From assembly GCF_965249985.1 (NCBI RefSeq), contig NZ_OZ252280.1: a DNA stretch of 64,000 bases, one strand, 5' to 3'. This document shows positions 40,300 to 48,745 of this stretch, piece after piece; positions within the stretch are counted from its first letter, which is position 1; each line of letters begins with the position of its first letter. The notes beneath the pieces are model-generated. The model ran no database searches. It had not been told where the DNA came from and saw nothing but the letters and a program-made list of their open reading frames with translations. Position numbers and translations under genes: made by a program. Origin of the DNA: Algiphilus sp022763315. Its GTDB lineage: Bacteria; Pseudomonadota; Gammaproteobacteria; Nevskiales; Nevskiaceae.

Positions 40300-41481
40300 G
40301 TGCAAACCGAGTTCCCGCGCATCAAGCGACTGCCTCCCTACGTGTTCAACATCGTTGGCGATCTGAAAAAGGCAGCCCGAGCGCGTGGTGAAGACATCAT
40401 CGACTTCGGAATGGGCAACCCGGACGGTCCGACCCCGCAGCACATCGTCGACAAGATGGTACAGGCCGCGCAACGGCCGGATACCCACCGCTATTCAGTA
40501 TCGGCCGGCGTGCCGCGTCTGCGTCGCGCCATCGCCTACTGGTACAAGCAGCGCTTTGACGTCGATCTCGAGCCGGCCACCGAAACCATCGCCACCATCG
40601 GCTCGAAGGAAGGCCTGGCGCATCTGGCGCTGGCCACACTCGGTCCGGGGGATGCGGTGCTGGTCCCCAACCCGGCCTATCCGATCCACCCGTACAGCGT
40701 GGTGATCGCCGGTGCCGACGTGCGCCATGTGCGTATCGGCCCGGGTGTGGACTTCTTCGAGGAGCTGGAGCGCGCCATTCGCGAGCTCTGGCCCAAGCCG
40801 AAGATGCTGATCCTGAACTTCCCGTCGAACCCCACGACGCAGTGCGTCGAACTCGATTTCTTCGAGAAGGCGGTCGCCATCGCCCGCGAGCACGGTATGT
40901 GGATCGTGCACGACCTGGCCTATGCGGACATTGTCTTCGACGGCTATCGCGCACCTTCGATCCTGCAGGTGCCGGGCGCCAAGGACGTGGCCGTGGAGTT
41001 CTTCACGCTGTCCAAGTCCTACAACATGCCGGGCTGGCGCGTCGGCTTCATGGTCGGCAACAAGGAGCTGGTGGCAGCGCTGGCGCGCATCAAGAGCTAT
41101 CTGGACTACGGCATGTTCACGCCGCTGCAGGTGGCCGCGATCACTGCGCTCGAGGGCCCGCAGGATTGCGTTGCCGACATCTGCGAGACCTATCGTGTGC
41201 GGCGCGATGTGCTCTGCGAGGGCATGAACGCCCTGGGTTGGCCGATCGAGAAACCCAAGGCCACCATGTTCGTGTGGGCCAAGATTCCCGAGCCCTTTGC
41301 CGAGTTGGGTTCGCTGGAGTTCTCCAAGCGGCTGCTGGCGGAAGCCAAGGTCGCGGTATCGCCCGGCATTGGCTTTGGCGACTACGGCGACGACCACGTG
41401 CGGATCTCACTGATCGAGAACGAGCACCGTACCCGCCAGGCACTGCGCGGGATCAAGAAAATGTTTCGGGAGGGTAATTGA
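40300..41481 (+). CDS. alaC: Alanine-type PLP aminotransferase
   Basis: A 393-residue fold-I aminotransferase. Seen: DIIDFGMGNPDGPTPQHIVD, GSKEGLAHLALATLGPGDAV, LNFPSNPTTQCVELDFFEKA, IVHDLAYADIVFDGY and the PLP Lys in FFTLSKSYNMPGWRVGFMVG, with the Arg of DDHVRISLIENEHR. This is the AlaC (YfdZ) group, glutamate-pyruvate aminotransferase. Start is GTG 40300. TAGAAT at 40231-40236 overlaps the nlpD stop and could be a -10. TGATG links it to hom. Confidence 0.92.
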   Translation: MQTEFPRIKRLPPYVFNIVGDLKKAARARGEDIIDFGMGNPDGPTPQHIVDKMVQAAQRPDTHRYSVSAGVPRLRRAIAYWYKQRFDVDLEPATETIATIGSKEGLAHLALATLGPGDAVLVPNPAYPIHPYSVVIAGADVRHVRIGPGVDFFEELERAIRELWPKPKMLILNFPSNPTTQCVELDFFEKAVAIAREHGMWIVHDLAYADIVFDGYRAPSILQVPGAKDVAVEFFTLSKSYNMPGWRVGFMVGNKELVAALARIKSYLDYGMFTPLQVAAITALEGPQDCVADICETYRVRRDVLCEGMNALGWPIEKPKATMFVWAKIPEPFAELGSLEFSKRLLAEAKVAVSPGIGFGDYGDDHVRISLIENEHRTRQALRGIKKMFREGN

Positions 41482-42782
41482 TGCAAGCGTTGCGTCTGGG
41501 GCTGCTGGGCCTCGGGACCGTCGGGCAGGGTGTCGTGCGGTTGGCGCGGCGCAACGCCGAGGCGATCAGTCAGCGCGTGGGCCGGCCGGTGGTGATCACC
41601 GCGGCCAGCGCGCGCGAGCCGGGCAAGACACGGGACTGCGATCTGGACGGCATTCGCATCGAAGCCGATCCAATGGCGGTGGTGCGTGCCGAGGACGTTG
41701 ACGTGGTGGTCGAGCTGATCGGTGGCCTGGACGCTGCGGACGCACTAGTGCGCGCGGCCATCGCCGCGGGCAAGCCGGTGGTGACCGCCAACAAGGCCTT
41801 GATCGCCGAGCGTGGCAACGAACTGTTCGCTCTGGCAACGGACGCGGGCGTGACGGTGGCCTTTGAGGCAGCGGTCGCTGGTGGCATCCCGATCATCAAG
41901 GCCTTGCGCGAAGGTCTGGCCGGCAACCGCATTGACGAGGTGGTCGGCATCATCAACGGCACCGGCAACTACATCCTCACCCGTATGCAGAACGAGGGCA
42001 TCGCCTTCGACAGCGTACTCGCCGATGCGCAGCGGCTGGGCTATGCCGAGGCCGATCCGAGCTTTGACGTCGACGGCATCGACGCCGCGCACAAGCTGAC
42101 CATCCTGGCGTCGCTGGCCTTCGGCATGCCGCTCGCCTTTGACAGCGTGACCTGTGAAGGCATCCGCGGGATCAGCACCAAGGATATCGAGCTGGCGCGC
42201 CAGCTGGGTTATCACATCAAGCACCTTGGCATTGCCAAGCGGCGCGGGGACGCGGTTGAACTGCGCGTGCAGCCGACGCTGCTGCCCGAGACCGAACTGC
42301 TGGCCAAGGTCGACGGCGTACTCAATGCCGTGGTCGTGACCGGTGATGCGGTCGGGCCGACTGGCTATTTCGGCCCGGGTGCGGGCGGTGATGCCACGGC
42401 CTCGGCGGTGTGGGCGGATATCGTGGACATCGCGCGTGATCAGGGTCAGATCCGCGTACCGCCGCTATCGGCCCAGCCGGAGGGCATCCGTGCACTGCCG
42501 GTGCGGGCCCTTTCCGAGACCCGCAGCAGCCATTATCTGCGGCTGCAGGTTGCGGACGAAGCCGGCGTGCTGCGCTCGATCACCTCGATCCTCGCCGACC
42601 ACGACATCAGCGTCGAGGCGATCTATCAGCGCGAGCCACGCGGTGAACAGGACGCCGTGATTGCGATGATCACGTCGGTCATCGGCGAATCCCAGATCAT
42701 TGCCGCCAGCGCCGCCATCGCTGAGCTGCCCGCCGTCCATGGCGCCCTGACGCGTATGCGCGTCGAGCACCCGGGCGATTGA
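41481..42782 (+). CDS. hom: Homoserine dehydrogenase
   Basis: A 433-residue monofunctional enzyme of the threonine/methionine branch. NAD(P) site LRLGLLGLGTVGQGVVRLA; VVVELIGGLDAADALVRAAI; catalytic core AVAGGIPIIKALREGLAGNR, GIINGTGNYILTRM, YAEADPSFDVDGIDAAHKLT. A carboxy-terminal ACT domain (YLRLQVADEAGVLRSITSIL, DHDISVEAIYQRE) suggests feedback control. ATG 41481 with GGGAGGG upstream overlaps the alaC stop. Confidence 0.96.
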   Translation: MQALRLGLLGLGTVGQGVVRLARRNAEAISQRVGRPVVITAASAREPGKTRDCDLDGIRIEADPMAVVRAEDVDVVVELIGGLDAADALVRAAIAAGKPVVTANKALIAERGNELFALATDAGVTVAFEAAVAGGIPIIKALREGLAGNRIDEVVGIINGTGNYILTRMQNEGIAFDSVLADAQRLGYAEADPSFDVDGIDAAHKLTILASLAFGMPLAFDSVTCEGIRGISTKDIELARQLGYHIKHLGIAKRRGDAVELRVQPTLLPETELLAKVDGVLNAVVVTGDAVGPTGYFGPGAGGDATASAVWADIVDIARDQGQIRVPPLSAQPEGIRALPVRALSETRSSHYLRLQVADEAGVLRSITSILADHDISVEAIYQREPRGEQDAVIAMITSVIGESQIIAASAAIAELPAVHGALTRMRVEHPGD

Positions 42783-42811
42783 CGCCCCTTTTTTCGCCCT
42801 TTTCTGATTCC

Positions 42812-43951
42812 ATGATCCAAGCCTTTACTCCCCACCGCTATACCGGTCTGATCGATGCTTATCGCGACCGCCTGCCTTTGTCCGAGCATGCCAAGGCGAT
42901 CAGCCTGGGCGAGGGCAACACCCCGCTGATCCAGCTGGAGAATCTCGCCCGCGATGTGGGCTTCGGCGGCCGCATCTTCGTCAAGTACGAGGGCCTGAAC
43001 CCCACCGGATCCTTCAAGGACCGCGGCATGACGATGGCCGTGACCCAGGCGGTGGATGAAGGTGCGCGCGCCATCATCTGTGCCTCTACCGGCAACACCT
43101 CGGCGGCCGCGGCGGCCTATGCCGCGCGTGCCGGCATCACCGCCTTTGTCGTCATCCCGGACGGCAAGATCGCCGCGGGCAAGCTGGCCCAGGCGGTCAT
43201 GCACGGCGCGGTGGTCGTGCAGATCGAAGGCAACTTCGACGACGGCATGCGACTGGTCAAGGAAGTGGGTGAAACCAGCCCGGTAACCATCGTCAACTCG
43301 ATCAATCCCTACCGGCTTCAGGGCCAGAAGACGGCGGCTTTCGAGATTGTCCAGGCGCTGGGGAACGCCCCGGATTACCATTATCTGCCGGTGGGCAACG
43401 CCGGCAACATCACCGCGCACTGGATCGGTTACACCGAGGCAGTGGGCCAGGGCACGCCGGCGTGCAAGTTCTGCGGCGGCGACTGCAAGTCGCCGCATCC
43501 GCCAATGAACGACCGGCGTCCGGTCATGGTGGGCTATCAGGCCAGCGGCAGCGCGCCCTTCCTGCGCGGCGGGCCGGTCAAGGACCCGGATACGGTGGCC
43601 ACGGCCATCCGCATTGGTGATCCCCAGTCCTGGGAGCCGGCGCATATCGTGCAAAAGGAGTCCGGTGGCTGGTTCGGCGAACTCTCGGACGACGAGATCC
43701 TCGACGTGCAGGCCAAGCTGGCCCAGCGCGAAGGCGTCTTCTGTGAGCCGGCCTCGGCCGCTTCGCTGGCGGGCGCGCTGCGCGATGTGGCCGCGGGCAA
43801 GGTGCCCGATGGCGTGGACATCGTCTGCACGCTGACCGGTCACGGCCTCAAGGACCCGGAGATCGCAATGCGCGGTGCACTGGACCACATCGTCAAGGTG
43901 CCGGCCGAACGCGCGGCCATTGCCGAGCTGCTGACGCAGAAGATGGCCTGA
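42812..43951 (+). CDS. thrC: Threonine synthase (short type) with a Cys-rich insertion
   Basis: A 379-residue PLP enzyme converting phosphohomoserine to threonine. GLNPTGSFKDRGMTMAV holds PLP Lys69; ICASTGNTSAAAAAYAARAG; YLPVGNAGNITAHWIGYTEA; TLTGHGLKDPEIAM. It is the short (Bacillus/actinobacterial-length) type. After AVGQGTPA there is an insert (about residues 218-238) with Cys218, Cys221 and Cys225 and a nearby His that I do not recall in ThrC; it could bind a metal. It lies 29 bp after hom and overlaps recJ by TGATG. Confidence 0.95.
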   Translation: MIQAFTPHRYTGLIDAYRDRLPLSEHAKAISLGEGNTPLIQLENLARDVGFGGRIFVKYEGLNPTGSFKDRGMTMAVTQAVDEGARAIICASTGNTSAAAAAYAARAGITAFVVIPDGKIAAGKLAQAVMHGAVVVQIEGNFDDGMRLVKEVGETSPVTIVNSINPYRLQGQKTAAFEIVQALGNAPDYHYLPVGNAGNITAHWIGYTEAVGQGTPACKFCGGDCKSPHPPMNDRRPVMVGYQASGSAPFLRGGPVKDPDTVATAIRIGDPQSWEPAHIVQKESGGWFGELSDDEILDVQAKLAQREGVFCEPASAASLAGALRDVAAGKVPDGVDIVCTLTGHGLKDPEIAMRGALDHIVKVPAERAAIAELLTQKMA

Positions 43952-45654
43952 TGTCGGCAGCGCCCGAAAGCGCGCTGCCACGCATTCGTCGCCGAGCCGC
44001 GGTCTCGGTTGCCCGGCTACCGGATGACCTGCATCCGGTGGTGCGTCGCGTCTATGCCACGCGCGGCTTGCACAGCGCGCAGGACTGCGATTATGGACTG
44101 CAACGGCTGCTGCCACCGGACGGGCTGCTAGGGCTGGATACCGCGGCCGATGTGGTGGCCAAGGCCATCGCTGATGGCCGTCGCATCTGTATTGCGGGCG
44201 ATTACGACTGCGACGGTGCGACCAGCACGGCCCTGCTGGTACGCGGCCTGCGCGCGCTCGGGGCAGCACAGGTCGATCACGTCATTCCGGACCGCTTCAC
44301 CATGGGCTATGGCTTGTCCGAAGCCCTGGTGGACGCGGCCCGCGCGCGGGGTGCGGAGCTGCTGATCACCGTGGATTCCGGTATCGCCAACGTGTCTGGC
44401 GTAGCCTATGCCCAAGCCTACGGCCTGCAGGTCGTGATCACGGATCACCATCTGCCGGGCGAGGTGCTGCCGCAGGCGGATGCCATCGTTAACCCGAATC
44501 AGCCCGGTGACTGCTTCCCCAGCAAGGCGATGGCGGGTGTGGGCGTGGCCTTCTACCTGTTGGCCGCGCTGCGCGCCCGCATCGGCCGGGACCGCCTTGC
44601 CATTGCTGATCTGCTCGATCTGGTGGCACTCGGTACGGTCGCCGATGTGGTGCCCCTGGACCACAACAACCGTGTCTTGGTCGCGCAGGGGCTGGCGCGC
44701 ATACGCGCCGGGCGCGCCTGCGCGGGGATTTCTGCGCTGCTCGAAGTGGCCGGCCGCGACGCCGCCACGGCCGACGCCGCCACCCTGGGCTTCGTGGTGG
44801 GGCCCAGGCTGAATGCAGCCGGGCGCCTGGAAAACATGGGGCAGGGGGTGGAGTGTCTGCTGAGCGACACTCCTGCCCAGGCACGCAGCATCGCCGCCAC
44901 GCTGGATCAGCTTAACCGCGCCCGGCGTGACATCGAGACCGACATGGTGGAAGGGGCGGATGCGGCACGCCTGATTCCGGATGCCGTCGGGCTGTGCCTG
45001 TACGACCCGAGCTGGCATGAAGGCGTGGTGGGCCTGGTGGCCTCACGCGCCAAGCAGCAGGCCCATCGTCCGGTGATCGCCTTCGCGCCCTCGAACGACA
45101 CAGGATGGGTGAAAGGCTCGGCGCGCTCCATCCCCGGTCTGCATATCCGTGATGCCATCGCCGCAGCGGACCGGGCGGAACCGGGGCTCATCGATCGCTT
45201 TGGCGGGCATGCCATGGCGGCGGGGCTCAGCCTGCGCGAATCGGCGTTGCAGGCCTTCGCAGAGGCATTCGACGCTGCCTGTCGGAGGCTGCTGTCCGAT
45301 GCCGACCTGCAGGCAAGTATCGACAGCGACGGGGCCTTGGCGCCTGCGGAGTTGACGCTGGAAACGGCGCGTGCTCTGGAGGCTGCCGGCCCGTGGGGCC
45401 AGGGCTTTCCCGAGCCAGTCTTTGACGGCGCCTTTCGGGTGGCAGAAGCGCGCATTGTGGGAGAGCGCCACGCGCGCTACACGCTGGCGCCCAGTGAAGA
45501 CCCGCAACGCCGGCTGGTGGCCATTGATTTCGGCGGCGCCGAGCGCATGGCAACCCCCGGTCAAGCGGTCGAAACGGCTTATCAGCTGGGCGTGAATCGC
45601 TGGCGCGGCGAGGAGCAGGTACAGCTGATTCTTCGCCATTTGGCAGTACGCTGA
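43951..45654 (+). CDS. recJ: Single-stranded-DNA exonuclease RecJ
   Basis: A 567-residue 5'-3' exonuclease. DHH motifs: ICIAGDYDCDGATSTALLV (motif I), LITVDSGIA (II), VVITDHHLPGEVLPQADAIV (III, DHH), and the DHHA1 part GFVVGPRLNAAGRLENM, GVVGLVASRAKQQAHRPVIA, GLIDRFGGHAMAAGLSLRES. The OB-fold end is QAVETAYQLGVNRWRGEEQV. It works in repair and recombination. It follows thrC, as commonly found in gammaproteobacteria. Confidence 0.97.
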   Translation: MSAAPESALPRIRRRAAVSVARLPDDLHPVVRRVYATRGLHSAQDCDYGLQRLLPPDGLLGLDTAADVVAKAIADGRRICIAGDYDCDGATSTALLVRGLRALGAAQVDHVIPDRFTMGYGLSEALVDAARARGAELLITVDSGIANVSGVAYAQAYGLQVVITDHHLPGEVLPQADAIVNPNQPGDCFPSKAMAGVGVAFYLLAALRARIGRDRLAIADLLDLVALGTVADVVPLDHNNRVLVAQGLARIRAGRACAGISALLEVAGRDAATADAATLGFVVGPRLNAAGRLENMGQGVECLLSDTPAQARSIAATLDQLNRARRDIETDMVEGADAARLIPDAVGLCLYDPSWHEGVVGLVASRAKQQAHRPVIAFAPSNDTGWVKGSARSIPGLHIRDAIAAADRAEPGLIDRFGGHAMAAGLSLRESALQAFAEAFDAACRRLLSDADLQASIDSDGALAPAELTLETARALEAAGPWGQGFPEPVFDGAFRVAEARIVGERHARYTLAPSEDPQRRLVAIDFGGAERMATPGQAVETAYQLGVNRWRGEEQVQLILRHLAVR

Positions 45655-45686
45655 CGCAGCAACACCTAGGCAAAGGAGGTCCGCCA

Positions 45687-46091
45687 ATGATCCAGGGATC
45701 CTGTCTGTGCGGAAGCGTACGCTATCGCTACGACGGCATGGCAGAGACGCTGTCGATGTGTCATTGCCGGCGCTGCCAGAAGGCGCAGGGCACGGCCTTC
45801 GTTGCGGTGGTTCCCATGGCCACCGAGGCCTTCACGCTGATGGCCGAGGCGCAGACGCTCGGGCGTTACGAATCCTCCCCCGGAAAGTTTCGGGTCTTCT
45901 GCCGCACCTGTGGCAGCCCCTTGTGGAGCGAGCGTAGCGACCGGCCCGATGTGAAGCGCGTGCGGGCGGGCACCATCGACGATCCGATTGCCCCCGTCAC
46001 CCGCTTCCACGCCTTTGTCTCGGAAAAGGCGGAGTGGCTGCCGCTGGGAGACGGCTTGCCGCAGTACCGCGAATGGCCTGAGTCGCTGTAG
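45687..46091 (+). CDS. GFA family (glutathione-dependent formaldehyde-activating-like) protein
   Basis: A 134-residue zinc protein of the CENP-V/GFA family. Zinc Cys sets: GSCLCGSVRYRY, MCHCRRCQKAQG and FCRTCGSPLWSE, all present. The first member of the family speeds glutathione-formaldehyde adduct formation, but most members are uncharacterised. AAAGGAGG gives a perfect ribosome-binding site 7 nt upstream. Likely transcribed from its own promoter or with recJ. Confidence 0.9.
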   Translation: MIQGSCLCGSVRYRYDGMAETLSMCHCRRCQKAQGTAFVAVVPMATEAFTLMAEAQTLGRYESSPGKFRVFCRTCGSPLWSERSDRPDVKRVRAGTIDDPIAPVTRFHAFVSEKAEWLPLGDGLPQYREWPESL

Positions 46092-46149
46092 CACCCGCGG
46101 TCCCGTCCGAACCCTGGGCTACCGCTTGTCGGAGTTGAGCGGCTTTGTC

Positions 46150-46179
46150 TTGACGTATCCATATATGCGCGAATAACAT
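46150..46179 (+). promoter_or_regulatory. Promoter of the DUF6502-DUF5666 operon
   Basis: TTGACG (46150-46155) is a good -35. TAACAT (46174-46179, spacer 18) or AATAAC (46172-46177, spacer 16) is the -10. The predicted transcription start falls at or next to ATG 46186, which has no Shine-Dalgarno. Confidence 0.55.
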
Positions 46180-46188
46180 TCATATATG
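46160..46188. repeat. Two CATATATG boxes, 21 bp apart
   Basis: The 8-bp palindrome CATATATG occurs at 46160-46167 and 46181-46188. They are 21 bp apart centre to centre, i.e. two helical turns. The first lies in the promoter spacer and the second contains the ATG of the DUF6502 gene. This is the arrangement of an autoregulatory operator. Confidence 0.55.
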
Positions 46189-47001
46189 GAAATAAAATCC
46201 CGTGTACTCGATGCGATGTACCAGGTGCTGCGACCCTTGGCGCGCATTGCAATGCGCCATGGGCTCACCGCTTCGGATATCGAGCGGGTCACACGCCAGG
46301 CCTTCGTGGACACAGCGCGGGCGGACTACGGCATTCGCGGGCGGCCCACCAACAAGTCGCGAGTGGCCGCGCTTACGGGGCTCAGCCGAGCCGAGGTCAC
46401 GCGACTGCTGTCTACGTCGCGCGAAGAACAGGATGCCGGAGCCGGCCAACGCCACCTGCTCAATCGATTGATCACCTGCTGGGTTCAGGATGCGCGCTGG
46501 CTCGATGCCGAGCAGGCACCCCGTGTACTACCCGTGGATGAAGCGCAAGGCGAGGGGTTTCCGGCCCTGGTGCGCGCCATCGGCAGCGACGTGACCTGGC
46601 AAACCCTGCTGCGCGAGTTGGAGCGCTTTGGTCTGGTCAGGAAGGAGGATGGCGGCCTGCGTCTACTGAAACGGGCCTTCATTCCGACCTCCGCCGATGA
46701 AGCGGATCGCTTGCCCTATCTGGGCGAGAACATCGCAGCACATATCGACACCGTCGATCACAACCTGCGCCATGGCCGTGAGCACGCGCGCTTTGAACGC
46801 AAGCTCGTCTTTGCCGGTCTCGACGCGGAGGGGCTGCGCAAGCTGCAGTCGCTGCTGGAGGGAGACGGTCAGACCTGGCTGGAATCCCTTAACGAGACGC
46901 TCACCCCGCACGCGCAGGAGGAGGCATCCTCGCAGCGCATCACGGGCGTGGGCATTTATCTGTTCGACATGAAACGCCCCAATGGAGGTTCTGAATCATG
47001 A
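46186..47001 (+). CDS. DUF6502 family protein (HTH-like)
   Basis: A 271-residue protein without signal peptide. The amino-terminal half looks like two helix-turn-helix segments: RPLARIAMRHGLTASDIERV and KSRVAALTGLSRAEVTRLLS, the second a convincing DNA-binding HTH. The rest is helical (LITCWVQDARWLDAEQAPRV, FPALVRAIGSDVTWQTLLRE) and ends with a strand-rich part (ITGVGIYLFDMKRPNG). It matches DUF6502, a family of unknown function. Inferred regulator, possibly of its own operon. It overlaps the DUF5666 gene by ATGA. Confidence 0.8.
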   Translation: MEIKSRVLDAMYQVLRPLARIAMRHGLTASDIERVTRQAFVDTARADYGIRGRPTNKSRVAALTGLSRAEVTRLLSTSREEQDAGAGQRHLLNRLITCWVQDARWLDAEQAPRVLPVDEAQGEGFPALVRAIGSDVTWQTLLRELERFGLVRKEDGGLRLLKRAFIPTSADEADRLPYLGENIAAHIDTVDHNLRHGREHARFERKLVFAGLDAEGLRKLQSLLEGDGQTWLESLNETLTPHAQEEASSQRITGVGIYLFDMKRPNGGSES

Positions 47002-48578
47002 ATGGCTGGATCGAAAAAACTCTGATTGCGGGCGTCGTTGGCGCCGCCACCACGCTCGCGGCCTGTGGCGGTGGCGGTGGAAGCAATCCCGGCGTCGCCG
47101 GTGATGTCAACGGCACGGGGGTGACCACGACCAAGGTCTTCGTGCGCGGCGCGATCACCGGATTCGGCAGCGTCATTGTGGAAGGCAAGCGCTTCGATAC
47201 CAATGGTGCGCTGGTCGAGGTGGATGATCTCCCCAGCGCAACCGAGGACGCGCTGCGTGTCGGTCAGATCGTCGAGATTCGTGGGACGCGTGACGATGAT
47301 GGCAACTTTGCCGCCGACCGTATTCGCTACGACGCGGAAATTCGTGGCCCAGTAACCGCGATCGACCTCGAAGCCAGCACGCTGACCGTGGCCGGGCAGC
47401 TGATTCGCATTGTGGGGGCGACGGTTTTCGAGTCGGGCGATCTCAGCAGCCTGGCGGTGGATGATCCGGTTGAGATCAGTGGCCAGATCACGGGTGACGG
47501 GGTCCTGGTAGCGAGCTATGTGGAGCGGGAATCCGAAGCGCGCGATAAGGTTGAAATCACGGGCCGGCTTGCGGCACTGGATACGGCCCAGCGCCGCTTC
47601 CGCGTGCAGTCGCTTGAGGTCGATTACAACACCGCAGGGCTTATCCCCCAGGGCAGTACGCTGGCCAACGGACAGCTGGTGGAGGTCGAAGGCAGCCTGA
47701 CCAATGGCCTGCTCACCGCAAGCCGTGTCGAGATCGAAGACGCGCCGGGTAACCGCGATGACGACGATGCGCGCGAAGACGGCACCGAAGCCGAAATCGA
47801 CGGTGTCATTGCGAACTTCGATGCTGCTGCTTCGCGCTTCAGCATTCGTGGCATCGGCGTGCGTTTCGATGGCGGAACGCGCTTCGAGGAAGGCAGCCCG
47901 GACGACCTCGGCAATGGTGTGCTGGTGGAAGTTGAAGGGGTCTTTGCCGATGACGGCGTCATTGATGCCGACACGATCGACTTCGAAGAAGAGCGCGCCG
48001 CCAACCCCGGCTCCGCACGCATCGAAATTGAAGGCGATGTGCAGTCCGTCGATGTCGAAGCCGGCCGATTGCAGGTGCTGGGCGTGACCATCCTCACCGA
48101 TGCGCGCACCCGCTTCGAGGACGATCGCGATGATGTGCGTGCCTTCGGTCTGGGCGACCTGCAGCCCGGCGACACGGTGGAGGTCGCTGCAATTCGCACC
48201 GATTCCGGCGTGGTCGCGCTACGCATCGAGCGCGAAGGCTTCGATGACGACGACGGCAATGACGATGACGGCGACGAGCGCGAAGTCGTGGGTGCCCTCG
48301 AAAGCAAGGATGCGGCAGCGCGCGAACTCGTGGTCAGCGGTGTGCGCATCGATGCCAGCAACGCCCGCTTCGAGGATGACGATGTGACCGTGACCGCCGA
48401 TGCCTTCTTCGAGGCGGTGCAGATCGGCGACGTCATCGAGGCAGAGGGGCGCTTTGACGGGCAACGCTTCATCGCCTCCGAGGTCGAACGGGATGACGAC
48501 AACGATGACGATGAGCATGATGACGAGGGCGACGCATCGTCCGATGACGATGACGATGACGACGGAGATGATATGTAA
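46998..48578 (+). CDS. Lipoprotein with six tandem DUF5666 modules and an Asp-rich tail
   Basis: A 526-residue protein. Lipobox TLAACGGGGG (Cys about 23), then six repeats of about 70-75 residues, each a small beta domain: e.g. VFVRGAITGFGSVIVEGKRF, VTAIDLEASTLTVAGQLIRI, VEITGRLAALDTAQRRFRVQ, AEIDGVIANFDAAASRFSIR, IEIEGDVQSVDVEAGRLQVL and REVVGALESKDAAARELVVS, each closing with a 'GxxVEVxG ... A(x)xIE' strand. Asp-rich linkers and a 30-residue Asp tail suggest Ca2+ or other cation binding. Membrane-anchored in the periplasm or surface. Function unknown. A bidirectional terminator follows. Confidence 0.85.
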   Translation: MNGWIEKTLIAGVVGAATTLAACGGGGGSNPGVAGDVNGTGVTTTKVFVRGAITGFGSVIVEGKRFDTNGALVEVDDLPSATEDALRVGQIVEIRGTRDDDGNFAADRIRYDAEIRGPVTAIDLEASTLTVAGQLIRIVGATVFESGDLSSLAVDDPVEISGQITGDGVLVASYVERESEARDKVEITGRLAALDTAQRRFRVQSLEVDYNTAGLIPQGSTLANGQLVEVEGSLTNGLLTASRVEIEDAPGNRDDDDAREDGTEAEIDGVIANFDAAASRFSIRGIGVRFDGGTRFEEGSPDDLGNGVLVEVEGVFADDGVIDADTIDFEEERAANPGSARIEIEGDVQSVDVEAGRLQVLGVTILTDARTRFEDDRDDVRAFGLGDLQPGDTVEVAAIRTDSGVVALRIEREGFDDDDGNDDDGDEREVVGALESKDAAARELVVSGVRIDASNARFEDDDVTVTADAFFEAVQIGDVIEAEGRFDGQRFIASEVERDDDNDDDEHDDEGDASSDDDDDDDGDDM

Positions 48579-48700
48579 GCGAGTGAAGTCCTAGGCAACG
48601 GCGTTGGCACCTTCGATGAGGCGCCACTCCGTTGACCGAGGCTTCGGCAGGATCGGGCGAAGCGTTACTCCCTGCAACGGGGCTGCCGCGCCAGAAGAAA

Positions 48701-48733
48701 AACCGCCGGGCAAAAATACCCCGGCGGTTTTTT
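48701..48733. terminator. Bidirectional intrinsic terminator
   Basis: AACCGCCGGG (48701-48710) pairs with CCCGGCGGTT (48720-48729), loop 9 nt, with a T-run on the plus strand (to 48733) and an A-rich stretch upstream (AGAAGAAAAA) that is a T-run for the minus strand. It separates the convergent DUF5666 and isocitrate dehydrogenase genes. Confidence 0.85.
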
Positions 48734-48745
48734 ATGGGAACTGGC

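Noticed and set aside
40247..40366. Possible leader peptide starting at ATG 40247 before alaC
   Set aside because: It is out of frame with alaC, runs into the gene, and has no ribosome-binding site or run of regulatory codons.
42783..42811. T-run after hom as a terminator
   Set aside because: There is no stem before the T-run, and hom-thrC-recJ looks like one operon.
48236..48575. GAC/GAT-rich repeats as a DNA tandem repeat array
   Set aside because: The periodicity comes from Asp codons of the protein's acidic linkers and tail; no fixed DNA unit is repeated.
47624..48610. 328-residue Ser/Arg-rich minus-strand frame opposite the DUF5666 gene
   Set aside because: It is produced by the Asp- and Glu-rich codons of the opposite strand and lacks domain features.
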